NCBI GenBank assembly: GCA_027972325.1
Contig: JAPMOS010000372.1
Coordinates: 1 to 22,657, forward strand
From: Paratrimastix pyriformis
Taxonomy: Eukaryota > Preaxostyla > Paratrimastigidae
Length of the DNA stretch: 22,657 nt
Direction of reading: 5' to 3'
Below the pieces are notes generated by a model that saw nothing but the letters and a program-made list of their open reading frames with translations, did not search any database and was not told the DNA's origin. A program made the translations under genes and the position numbers. This document shows positions 9,846-17,997 of this stretch, one piece after another. Every line of letters starts with the position of its first letter. Position 1 is the stretch's first letter.

Positions 9846-9992
9846 TCGCGAACCGGGGTTGGCATCTCTATCTGTGCCGGTACTCCGTTCTTTTTCTTTT
9901 CTTTCATTGCGCGAGGGGGATGATAATCGCAACGCTTACATCAAAGAGTAGAGATACTCTACTCCTCCATATTCGTATAACTCTGTTTTGGG
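9846..9992 (-). repeat. DIRS right inverted terminal repeat
   Basis: Inverted copy of the inner left terminal repeat. The differences seen are homopolymer lengths. The outer ~50 bases are private to the right end and are matched by the second half of the ICR. Confidence 0.9.
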
Positions 9993-10583
9993 GAGGGTCC
10001 ATCGATACATGTGATGTCACAACAGGGACTGAAGAATCGACCGGTTCGTCGAGTTTCTTCTTTGTTTCATTTTCAAATCAAGAAAAGTGGGTGGAAGTGA
10101 TAAGTGGGCAACAGACGAGGAGGACCATTGATGCTCCAGAAGATACACGCAGAGAGGATTTCAAAAACGAAGTCAAGCAAAATGGCATTGGGATCCTCTC
10201 CATCCGATTCGCTTTCATCAGAAATAATCTCAAGAATAGAGCCAAGGGTTTCACGATCAGAATTCGGTGAAGGCACGATGCAATACACGCGATGACTTGA
10301 GCGTGCTTCACAGCACCCTTGAAAGAATAAGAGGACCCCAGAGGACAACGAGAAAGGTCAACAGTCAAAGATTCCAAGAAAGAGGAAGAAAAGAAAGGGA
10401 AAGAGTCAGAAGATCGATGTGATGCCTGAGCGGCAGCCACTTCAACAAGAAAGGATTGCCAATCAATGCTAGAAATATCCATTGAAATAAGAAATAAGCC
10501 CGGCTGACGAAAGAAGGGGCTCGAACGCAAGAAAAGCGGAGCGGAAAAAAGCGTTCGAAGGGTGGCTGGTGCCGGGGAGGGGG
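9993..10583 (-). mobile_element. E2 retroposon, 5' part (right of the DIRS insertion)
   Basis: On the minus strand the unit begins at 10583 with a C-rich start (CCCCCTCCCCGG), like the C-run start of E1. It has a ~100-nt leader and an ATG at 10482, then runs into the DIRS element at 9992. A perfect 13-bp direct repeat brackets E2 (10584-10596 and 2153-2165). The encoded N-terminal half is a diverged relative of the E1 protein, so E2 is placed in the same retroposon family. Confidence 0.65.
10073..10482 (-). pseudogene. E2 ORF, N-terminal domain related to the E1 protein
   Basis: It starts at ATG 10482 with MDISSIDWQSFLVEVAAAQ. After a change of frame near 10270-10300 it continues as ETLGSILEIISDESESDGED and PNAILLDFVFEILSACIFW. 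By eye these align with E1: YEIIERTVHMLLEDN with ETLGSILEIISDE, and EAISQFIFQLLGALLF with NAILLDFVFEILSACIF, with similar spacing and the same distance from the start. The proposed relation is distant and unaided. No enzyme motif is present. The domain may be an RNA-binding or self-assembly module of an ORF1-like protein. Confidence 0.5.
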
Positions 10584-10596
10584 AAGGAAAAAGGTT
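10584..10596. repeat. Right 13-bp direct repeat flanking E2
   Basis: AAGGAAAAAGGTT, identical to 2153-2165. It lies just outside the C-rich 5' start of E2. Confidence 0.7.
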
Positions 10597-10751
10597 TGCC
10601 GAAACCTTGTTGACGAGGGGACGAGGGGGCGGTTAAACAGCACGCATGCAGGAGTGAAAATTACTTTTACTTTACTGCTTGGTACCATGCTCTCCCACCC
10701 CCCACGCATGCCCCCCACCCCAACAGGGTACGGAGACAGGCAGCCCGGGGC
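10597..10751. other. Junction between E2 and the 3' end of LINE A; possible LINE A tail
   Basis: No gene is seen here. On the minus strand the LINE A frame stops at 10752. About 95 nt later comes an A-rich stretch, GCAGTAAAGTAAAAGTAA (about 10658-10675), which is a plausible 3' tail of LINE A. Beyond it is TTTTCACTCCTGCATGCGTG, presumably flank. I could not find a matching target duplication at the 5' side. Confidence 0.4.
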
Positions 10752-12467
10752 TTACGCCCCAGGCCCGCCCACCCCCGTGCAGAGGCGCCCGAAGGCACCC
10801 CCGCAGCGCACCGGTTTATCCGGTCTCCCCCCCGAGGGGGTGGCCCTCAGCGCTTCTGCTACATCCTTTCTTTCCGCGGTCCTTTCCTTCCACTCTTTCC
10901 TCTTCATTGACTTACCCCGCTCCTCCACCAACAGCATCATCATCCGCTTCCATGGCTTCAGGTACCGACCCACTTCTCGCTGAGTGTCCTCGTCCCAGAA
11001 GCCCAGCTCGGCTGCCATCCTGGTATAGTTGGCGTGCTCCTGTGTGTAGTCGCACCTGTCCCGCAGTCGCTGCGCCACCTTCCGGACCACTGCCTCGCCC
11101 ATTTCCCGCACGTTCACCATGGGCCCAGGTCGTTTTCTCTCATCGTCGACAATGCTCTGGTGCGCAACCACATTGGCCCTCCCCGCCTGCCTCATCAGCA
11201 CTGTGTGCAACTGCCTGAGTGCTGCCATGTCCATCGGGTACTGTTCCCGTGCTGCCTGGTTCTCAAAGAGCAGAATCCCCACCGTCCAGGGTGCATTCCG
11301 ATGCCCCTTGTTCCCTGTCCGCCAGAACTCCGGGTCCCAGAACTGGAATGTGCCCACCTCCTTCTTCGGGTCCCTCTTCTGCACTGTCCTCCCTTCAACA
11401 CCATGCTCCCCAACCTGCCCCTGTTGTCTCCATGATGAACAACTCCTGGAAGAACATCCCCGGCACCATGGCCAACCGCGCACCCGTCCTGTCATCCTCC
11501 CTCCCTGGTAATGTCGACCGTCGGTTGGGCTGTCCTTCCCCGTAAGGGACCACCGTCAAGCAGCGGAATGCCCGCTTACTCTGTTCCACTCGCCTCCCAA
11601 TGGTTTCAAACATCTTGTCCATCTCCTTTGGTCGTACTCCGGGTTTGCGTAACACAGCATTTCGCGATTGCGATCACTCAACGCCTTGTACCCGTCGTAC
11701 TTTGCGCCATAGAAAAATGCATCGTCCTCATGAGGGGTGTAATATTCGGGGTAGGTTGGGTCAGCGTTCCCTGGATGTGAGAAGATAAGTGTTGACAAAC
11801 TTCCAGCTTGTCGGAGAAGAGTGGAAATCTCCCACGGGGTCGCCCAACTCATCTTGCTGGTATATTTGCGCCCTCCCTGTTTCTGACCTGACTGACTCTC
11901 ATTTGCTCTCACTAGCTTTGACTGCCCGCTTGGTTCGGGTTCATCTTCGGTGTCCTGTCGGTCGTTTCTCTCGCCCGTCTTCTCGGGCATTCCAAGATGA
12001 GGCTCCCCTTCGCTTGCCAGTCTCTCGAGGTTCTCGATTTTCGAGACTTCTTTCGGTCGGTTTCGGTTTCCGCTCTCTTCTGCCGGTTTTGGCACGGCGG
12101 TCGAGTTCGATCGCGATTCCAATGCTGTCTTTGCTTCAGGTTTGCCAACCAGCACTTCTTTTCCTTCTTGATACCTATTGCACATATCCTCCACTTCTTT
12201 CATGAAGATTTTCCAAAAGTCGGGCCACGATCTTCCGCGGAGAGATCGTCTTGCCCTTTCGTACAGCGCCCAGAAAACGTCTGTCTCAATCCTGCATTCG
12301 TCACTCACTTTTATGCACCCATTCACCTCTTCCAGCTTTTCCCGCTGTCGGATGGCAACTTTTTCGAGGCCGGTCATGGGATCACCTCGATGCGCCCACC
12401 GGTCAAGCTCGGCAAGGTCCGTGTTCACCCTCCTCCACACTCTCTCCCTCACTTGCATGCTGCGTGG
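10752..12467 (-). CDS. LINE A C-terminal extension after the zinc knuckle
   Basis: About 570 codons follow the CCHC knuckle in two main open segments (12467-11556 and 11655-10752) with further small frame changes. The first part has a charged helical stretch (VWRRVNTDLAELDRW, VFWALYERARRSLRGRSWPD) and an acidic, low-complexity middle. The later part has better-ordered blocks: YTPHEDDAFFYGAKYDGYKA, FQFWDPEFWRTGNKGHRNAP, WTVGILLFENQAAREQYPMD and RCDYTQEHANYTRMAAELGF. I looked for the PD...D motifs of a restriction-like endonuclease, which follow a similar knuckle in R2-type and Dualen elements, and did not find them. Function unknown. Such a long tail is unusual for I- or Tad-like LINEs. Confidence 0.6.
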
Positions 12468-12518
12468 GCACCTGTGCACCAAATGATTAAGACTGTCTTT
12501 GTTCCCACACACCGGACA
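12468..12518 (-). other. LINE A C-terminal zinc knuckle (CX2CX7HX4C)
   Basis: Reading CPVCGNKDSLNHLVHRCP on the minus strand gives C-x2-C-x7-H-x4-C, the zinc-knuckle type found after RNase H or RT in many LINE proteins. It is thought to help bind nucleic acid. The first three codons, TGT CCG GTG, are the target sequence duplicated by E1 copy 2, so the same CPV appears again at 14017-14025 after PRE. Before the insertion the frame would have read PRECPVCGNKD without a break. Confidence 0.85.
12510..12518. repeat. Left target-site duplication of E1 copy 2
   Basis: CACCGGACA here and at 14017-14025 flank E1 copy 2. It differs from the duplication around copy 1, which shows independent insertion. 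Confidence 0.85.
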
Positions 12519-12638
12519 TGTTGTTGTTGTTGTTGTTGTGATACTATTTCGACTGCCAGTAACTGCGCGCAAAACACAGAAAACTGAAACAGAAGAAAAT
12601 CCGTTCATCCGGTCGAAACCGGCGGGTAACATGCCGAC

Positions 12639-13952
12639 CTACACCCCCTCAGGGGTAGGCGCACAGACGGCATGGCGGGAAAGAGAGAGACTGGAATGTC
12701 GCCAGGAAACAGAATCGTTCAAACACTTGACAGCAAACAGAAGGAACATCAAAAGAAAGAACGGGGCAAGGGGGGGGGACAAAAGGATCCAACACTGAGA
12801 CACGGGACACGAGGAACAATGAAAGGGGGGCGAAGGCAAAAGACAAGAACAGTTAGAACGAAAAATATTCCCGAACCCAGCCTGAGGGGGGGGCGGAACC
12901 CATCCACCATGACCTACCACCTCGGTAGGACAGGCGCACGGGCCCCTGAATCCACCACCCCCACACACGTTGCTCCCTTCCCAAAGGCCCACGGTTGGCA
13001 ACAGGCGAGAGGTCGGAGAGGCTAATCTTCGGAGGCACGGCAGAAGCGGCATGGTCGGGCGTCGAGGTAGCACGAGCGGGCGCAGCAGGCACAGCAGACA
13101 AAGGGGACACACCAGCAGCAACAGAGGCAGCAACAGGGGCAACAACAGGGGCAGCAACAGGGCAGCAACAACAGGGCAGCAACAGGTGCAGGTGCAGGTG
13201 CAGGTGCAGGTGCAGGTGCAGGTGCAGGTGCAGGTGCAGGTGCAGGTGCAGGTGCAGGTGCAGGCGCAGGCGCAAAAGCCGGAGCATGAGATGAAGTCGG
13301 AGCCGGAACAGGTGCCGGCTTGGCGAATGGGTTCGCCAAGGTGAGAGGTGCTCTTGGGGCAGCGGAAGAGGCAAATGGATTGCTCGAAGAAGGGGGAACG
13401 GGCTCTCTCCTTCTTCCCCGCTGGACGATCGCCATCGATGATCGGGTGGCGAGTTCCACCTCCACCTCCAAGTTGCTTTGGACCACGGTATGTAGTCTCC
13501 CCAACAGATAGGAGGACTCGTTCTGGCGGTGTGCGGTGTTTGTCCACAGACGAGCCGCGCGATGATTCTTGTGGCACGTGGCAGTCGAAAGTTCGCACAT
13601 TCGATTGCTGGAACAATAAAGCCCCAAGAAGTTGGAAAATAAACTGGCTGATCGCTTCAGGCTGCTTCTTCGGATTGTCCTCCAGCAGCATGTGCACCGT
13701 GCGTTCGATGATCTCATAGCGTGGAGCACGGTGCTCATTGACGACCAATGAACTGAAGAGCTTCATAAGCTCCAAACGCATCCAAGGAGAGAGCTTGTCC
13801 AATGGAGCTGAAGAGGGGGACCACAGATGCCGACCCAACTCATCTTGAAGATACTCTACCATAGGGTCGTCACGACTTTGGATCTCGGCGTGATCCATAA
13901 TAAAGTTGGAATCGTCCTTACTGAGCTCGTCATGCTCAGTGGCGATCTCCAT
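12639..13952 (-). CDS. E1 copy 2 ORF: gag/ORF1-like protein
   Basis: From the ATG at 13952 one frame stays open for 437 codons. Only its first ~130 residues look protein-like throughout (MEIATEHDELSKDDSNF, RYEIIERTVHMLLEDN, AISQFIFQLLGALLFQQSN). The later part of this frame is a Cys-Thr run and Leu-rich shadow. A second frame (13738-13022) carries NESSYLLGRLHTVVQSNLEV, two NPFA motifs and an Ala-Pro run. A third (13374-12853) carries APVVAPVAASVAAG and KISLSDLSPVANRG. The natural product is probably ~330-350 residues: a helical domain then a disordered Pro/Ala tail. Homopolymer differences from copy 1 occur at the frame switches. The leader is 64 nt. No known family recognised. Confidence 0.55.
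   Translation of the reverse strand: MEIATEHDELSKDDSNFIMDHAEIQSRDDPMVEYLQDELGRHLWSPSSAPLDKLSPWMRLELMKLFSSLVVNEHRAPRYEIIERTVHMLLEDNPKKQPEAISQFIFQLLGALLFQQSNVRTFDCHVPQESSRGSSVDKHRTPPERVLLSVGETTYRGPKQLGGGGGTRHPIIDGDRPAGKKERARSPFFEQSICLFRCPKSTSHLGEPIRQAGTCSGSDFISCSGFCACACTCTCTCTCTCTCTCTCTCTCTCTCTCCCPVVAALLLPLLLPLLLPLLLLVCPLCLLCLLRPLVLPRRPTMPLLPCLRRLASPTSRLLPTVGLWEGSNVCGGGGFRGPCACPTEVVGHGGWVPPPPQAGFGNIFRSNCSCLLPSPPFHCSSCPVSQCWILLSPPLAPFFLLMFLLFAVKCLNDSVSWRHSSLSLSRHAVCAPTPEGV
13183..13266. repeat. CAGGTG hexanucleotide microsatellite, 13 units
   Basis: Thirteen CAGGTG units (13183-13260) followed by CAGGCG variants. This is two units longer than in E1 copy 1. It encodes the Ala-Pro run of the E1 protein in one minus-strand frame. 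Confidence 0.95.
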
Positions 13953-14016
13953 GGCCAGAAACGGGCAGAACGCGGAGCAAAGGGAACGTGCAACGCCGAG
14001 ACTTCAACCGGGGGGG

Positions 14017-14025
14017 CACCGGACA
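14017..14025. repeat. Right target-site duplication of E1 copy 2
   Basis: Second copy of CACCGGACA, pairing with 12510-12518. On the minus strand it encodes CPV after GGFPRE of the LINE. Confidence 0.85.
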
Positions 14026-15783
14026 CTCCCGCGGGAAACCCCCGTTCCACTTACTCGGCACGTTACATGTCAAATAGGCTTGAGACACCGTCATGACGTA
14101 TGCATTTCTGCTTGTTGTGTGCACCATGTCCACCATGTTTCGCCACCCATTCCCACTCCGCGCGTTAATGACCACCAGTGCACCCCTCACCTGCTTCTTG
14201 GTCCCCAAATTCTCCATCCTCTGCCTTGTCCACTCCGCCTCCAGGGCCCCTTTCTGTCCATCCACCACCGCCTTCACCTCCATCCCCGCACGCCCCACAC
14301 TGTCTTTTGCCCCTCGGATGTACAGTCGCACCCCCGTTCGCGCCTCTGCCTGGGCTTCTTCCTGGGCTGCCGGGTCGAGATTCAGCTGCAGAGCCTCCTT
14401 GGCCGCTTGGTCTGCCTCCTTGTTGCCCCGAGCATCCGTGCTCTCTCCATCCTGGTGCCCCTTGATCCACCGAATGTGCACCCGACCCTTGTGTTCTGCC
14501 ATCCGTCTCCCCAGTCGGCACAGCATGACCCACGTCTCTTGCTCCATCCTCGCCGCCTTGTTACCCCTCTGCTGTTGAATCTTCCGCACCCACGACATGG
14601 CCACCTTGCTGTCCGTCACCACCTCCACGTCCACTCCGTCTCCCGCCATTGCTATGGCCTCCGCCACTGCCTCCACTTCCGCTTCATTGTTGGTCTGGTG
14701 GGGTCCAGTCGACCTCGCCCTCTTGCGCACCACCAGCGTCACTCCATCCTCCATGAGCTCCACCACCCCGTACCCCGCCTTATGCTTACTCTTGTCCTTC
14801 TCTTTTGTCGCCGACCCATCCGTGTAGAAGGTTCTTTTCGGCGTCGCGCCCCCCGTCCGGTTCCCTTCCTGCTCTCGGTCCGCCCGCGACTTCTTTCGCC
14901 TCTGCCCTGCTTCCTCCTCATCCACCACCACCTCACCAGCATTGCGTCTTTTCACTTGCCTCTGTTTTCCCACCCTCTTCTGGCTCCTATCCCCCACCTC
15001 CTTATCGTGTTTTCTCTCTTCCACGGCCATCCTCCCATCTTCTTCTCCCGAAGTCTCATCGTCGTCCAGAATCATCATCTTCTTCTTCTTGCCATCTTTT
15101 TGCTTTTCAACATCCATTCTGCCTTCTTCCTCCGAAGTGTTGTCATCATCCAGTACCATCATCCTCTTCCTCCCTTTGACCTCTTCCTCTTCCTCCTCCA
15201 CCTCCACTACCACTTCCACATTACACTCACCCTCCGACTCATCGTCGCCCTCCCCCTCATACTCCTCCTTATCCATGCCCACGACCCCTTGGCTCCCATC
15301 CTTCTTCAGCACCTGCTGTTGCAGTTGCGGCTGCCTCGGTTGCAACATCTGCTTCTGCTGCTTCTGCTGCTCTTGCAGTTGCGGCTCCTGCGACTGCTTC
15401 TGCTGCTTCAGTTTCGGCTCCGACTGGTGCGGCTGCTGTTGCTCTTGTTCCGCTGTGTCCGTCTCCTGTTCCTCTACGGTGGTCCGTTTCCTTGCCGGCA
15501 TTCTAAAACCTGGCAGCAGCACTTCATTCCGTTCCCCCCCACACATTATTTTAGACAACTCTGTCCACCATTTGGGCTTAGGACCACTTCTCCCGAACCA
15601 CTTCACCAGCCTCAACCCGTCATCTGTCACCAAGTCGTCCAGTGTCCTCTTTCCATGCTTCACCAACATTTCCCTGTGGGCCTTCGACAGACACACCCCC
15701 ACTTGTGCCACCATGCCTTCAATGCTGGCCCAGTCCTTCTTCTTCTCATCGATGAACTCCCTTCCCTTCTTCATGCCGGCCAC
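14017..15783 (-). CDS. LINE A segment: Gln/acidic linker and RNase H
   Basis: An open frame from 15783 to the E1 junction. Residues ~1-95 are globular-looking (WASIEGMVAQVGVCLSKAHRE, LVKWFGRSGPKPKWW) and continue the RT C-terminus. Residues ~104-160 are Gln-rich, and ~170-300 are acidic and basic low complexity with repeated LDDD(N/E)TS(E/G)EE motifs. RNase H spans about 317-470: TFYTDGSATK (D321), TNNEAEVEAVAEAI (E367), VVTDSKVAMSWV (D391), and WIKGHQDGE...GNKEADQAA (H443, D458). All catalytic residues are present. RNase H in LINEs removes RNA from the cDNA hybrid. The segment start at 15783 is a frame change (GCPLIVAGMKK reads across in the other frame), not a true start. Confidence 0.85.
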
Positions 15784-15785
15784 AA

Positions 15786-16541
15786 TCAGCGGGCACCCTT
15801 TGCGTACTGAGGCTTCCTTGGCTTCCCCACATCCCCCTCTCCGTATGTTTCCTCTCCATCCACCAGGTGTGGCTCCTTGCTGTCTCCGACCCGAAGGCCG
15901 ACCTCCCGTCGTGCCATCACCCGAATCGACTCGGCCACATAACCATAGGTCCGTCTCTGTTTGTTATCCTGTGGGTATTCCAGTATATCTCGTTGCGCGC
16001 CCCATAATTTGGTGAGTGTCTGTATTTCTGCCCTCAGATTTTGTCCCAGCTCGGTGTCTGGCTCCGCCAACCTTCCCACCAGCTGCATGATAGCTGTCGT
16101 GTCGTGTACGTCCGTGGGTGACTTCACTCCCAGTCCGCCCAGCTCCTCCGGCAGAAAGACCAAGTCGGTCGGGTCTCTCCTCCCCAGCGAGGAGATGCAG
16201 TGTCGCATCACGTTGCTGTAAGCCCTCTCAATCTTGTCCAGCTCGTCCTTCTTGCTCGGGAACTGCCTTGCACTGTACTGCAGAATGGGGGTCACACACT
16301 CGTTCAGCACCTGTATCACCACCGCAATGGGTAAAGTACGCTGTGTCAACCTCTCCAGGCGTCCCATAATTTTCTCCATCACCCTGCTCGTGTTGATTCG
16401 CATGTTCATCTCGCTGTTCAACCACACCCCCAAGTACCGAATGGCCCCTCCGCTTGGCTGCTGCTCAATGAGCTGCCCTGGTCCCACCCGAATGGGCACG
16501 CCAACCCCTCCCCCTGACTGTTTCATTCGTGATGAAGTCAC
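15786..16541 (-). CDS. LINE A segment: reverse transcriptase thumb and connection
   Basis: The open frame includes AIRYLGVWLNSEMNM, the YLGVxL block that follows the RT palm in LINEs. It continues through the thumb-like region (GRLERLTQRTLPIAVVIQVL, IERAYSNVMRHC) and LVFLPEELGGLGVKSP, the conserved 'P...GGLG' block. It joins the upstream RT part through a frame change near 16520-16540 and the RNase H segment through one near 15800. Confidence 0.85.
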   Translation of the reverse strand: MTSSRMKQSGGGVGVPIRVGPGQLIEQQPSGGAIRYLGVWLNSEMNMRINTSRVMEKIMGRLERLTQRTLPIAVVIQVLNECVTPILQYSARQFPSKKDELDKIERAYSNVMRHCISSLGRRDPTDLVFLPEELGGLGVKSPTDVHDTTAIMQLVGRLAEPDTELGQNLRAEIQTLTKLWGAQRDILEYPQDNKQRRTYGYVAESIRVMARREVGLRVGDSKEPHLVDGEETYGEGDVGKPRKPQYAKGAR

Positions 16542-17538
16542 ACTTCTTCCAGTTCAGCTGCATCCCCGCCTGCTCAATCACCTCTGCCGCCGCTCTCTGG
16601 GTCACCCTGTGAAATACCTCTCCCAATGTTGAATGGTTCTGTCACCCCATATGCTGTTATAACCCGTGACTGCCTTCCCGTGTACAAGCTCCTCACATAC
16701 TGCATGAACTTTTCCTCCGTCCCCATCCTTTCCAGTGCATCCATCAGTGCCCGCATGCTGACCGTGTCATATGCCTGGCAATGTCCAACGACACCATCCA
16801 GAACTTCTTCTTTGCTCGCTTGGCCTCCGTTATGACACTGAGCACATTGCTAATGGGCGTCTCAATCCTCCTTCCGCGCAGGAACCCGAACTGCTCCGGC
16901 CCAAAGACCTTCCTGGCCTCCGTCTGCTCCTGGAACCTACGCGCAATGACGGTCTGCAATGCCTTCAACCATACTGAAATGAGTGTAATGGGTCTCCTCC
17001 CCATGGGGTCACCCGGGTGCGCCTTTCCTGGTTTGGTCAACATGTGGATGTTGCTCTGCTTTAACTCCGCAGGCACCGTGGCCGACTCCAACATGGCGTT
17101 GTACTGTTTGAGCATCCACTCCCACAACAGGGGTCCCATGACCAACATCTCGGCTGTCACCCCATCAGGTCCGCATGCCTTCCCCATTGCCAACTTCCTC
17201 ACCAGCTGGGCCACTTCCTCCACGCCCTCCAAGGGCCTCATCACTGACCGAGTCTTGGCGTCCACTCCCATTTCGCCCTCCGCCTGACCACCATCCTCAC
17301 CCATCCATATCTCCTCCACTGGGTGTTTTGCATCGTCTCTTCCCGTTTGGCTTCGAGGCGGTGCGAGGCTGTCCAACCTACGCAGCAAGTTCAACACATC
17401 CTCACTTTCAGCCTGTTCAGCTTCCCCTTTTCGCTGGTCTGCCCATCCCTCGACCTCGCCTGCTCCTCCATCACCGCCCGCCATCCCTCCTTCACTTGTT
17501 GCGCATCTGAGGTCACCTCCACCACCTTCCTCCAACAT
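16542..17538 (-). CDS. LINE A segment: reverse transcriptase fingers and palm, YxDD box missing
   Basis: The frame from 17538 holds KACGPDGVTAEML, NIHMLTKPGKAHPGDP...RPITLIS, FGPEQFGFLRGRRIETP and FWMVSLDIA (catalytic Asp about 16785). A 1-nt shift near 16775 moves to the next frame, which continues AYDTVSMRALMDALERM, FMQYVRSLYTGRQSRVITAY and GRGISQGDP. Directly after GDP the sequence goes to RAAAEVIEQAGMQLNWKKCD, the helix that normally follows the YxDD box. The ~50-60 codons with the YxDD motif are absent, so the copy has lost part of the catalytic palm by deletion near 16605-16615. The RT type is LINE, by its GISQGDP and YLGV blocks. Confidence 0.85.
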
Positions 17539-17556
17539 CCTTCCGGGCGAACGTTG

Positions 17557-17997
17557 TCACTGGGGTGTTGGGGTCACATAAATTCCCCTGTATATGTGTC
17601 GCCTCTTCCCCTCCAGTTTGTGGTCCTGTTCCTTGCGCTGTGCCCTCGTCAGTTCCCTCAGTTGTATTTTCTTCTCGTGTGCCTCTTCTGGCGTCATCCC
17701 CTTCCGCAGCAAGTCTCGCCTGAGGGCCTTCATCCTCCGGGTCTCCCAGTTCCGCTCTGCCGCTGTCACCCGCTTTTTTCCAAAGGTCCGTTCCCCTGCT
17801 CCCTTCAAAATCTCGGACATCTCTGTGAAGGTATACACTCGCATCCCTCTGACCACCTTGCCATGCACTTCATCCAGCTGCTCCTCCTCCACCGTCGGCA
17901 ACTTCCCAACCCCAATCGCTCTTGCCACCACCCGCCTATATCGTTCCACCTTCTCCATCATGGTTCGGTACTTCTCTTGGGCCTCAGTTTCTTCCAC
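17557..17997 (-). CDS. LINE A segment: charged helical linker between endonuclease and RT
   Basis: A 146-codon open segment rich in Glu, Lys and Arg (YRTMMEKVERYRRVVARAIG, RDLLRKGMTPEEAHEKKIQL), likely helical or coiled coil. It overlaps the end of the endonuclease frame (17984-17997) and ends in a stop at 17557, after which the RT frame opens. Both joints look like frameshifts within one long ORF. No separate function is assigned. LINEs commonly have such a linker between the APE and RT domains. Confidence 0.65.
   Translation of the reverse strand: MEETEAQEKYRTMMEKVERYRRVVARAIGVGKLPTVEEEQLDEVHGKVVRGMRVYTFTEMSEILKGAGERTFGKKRVTAAERNWETRRMKALRRDLLRKGMTPEEAHEKKIQLRELTRAQRKEQDHKLEGKRRHIYRGIYVTPTPQ

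Larger units (their letters stand above)
3287..9992 (+). mobile_element. DIRS-like tyrosine-recombinase retrotransposon (fossil copy)
   Basis: A ~6.7 kb element on the + strand with the architecture of the DIRS group: inverted terminal repeats, an internal complementary region (ICR), a Gag-like region, reverse transcriptase, RNase H, the DIRS-type 'PPF...PTQPWWP' region and a tyrosine recombinase. Both ends share GTTTTGGG (3287-3294 and 9985-9992) and there is no target duplication, as expected for integration by a tyrosine recombinase. The ICR matches the outer ends of both terminal repeats almost perfectly (about 1 difference in 90 bases over the left half), so insertion looks recent. The coding part is nonetheless interrupted, with roughly five breaks. 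DIRS elements normally use overlapping frames, so some frame changes may be natural. It sits inside E2. Confidence 0.9.
12519..14016 (-). mobile_element. E1 copy 2: ~1.5 kb retroposon with (CAA)n tail, inserted in the LINE A zinc knuckle
   Basis: Nearly identical over its whole length to E1 copy 1. Most differences are homopolymer lengths plus two extra hexanucleotide units. The minus-strand 5' end is the C-run at 14011-14016 and the 3' end is (CAA)6 at 12521-12538. A 9-bp target duplication (CACCGGACA) flanks it. Both copies are complete at the 5' end, so ~1.46-1.5 kb is probably the real unit length rather than a truncated LINE. Confidence 0.85.

Noticed and set aside
10752-12518. A restriction-like endonuclease after the zinc knuckle, which would make LINE A a Dualen-type dual-endonuclease element
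   Set aside because: The knuckle fits, but no PD...D/E...K-type motif is recognisable downstream. A profile search of the extension would settle it.
13906-15810. Long + strand ORF (634 codons), Leu/His-rich, opposite the RNase H segment
   Set aside because: It is the antisense shadow of the Gln/acidic linker and RNase H. Its Leu/His/Arg runs mirror the minus-strand codons and it has no motif of its own.
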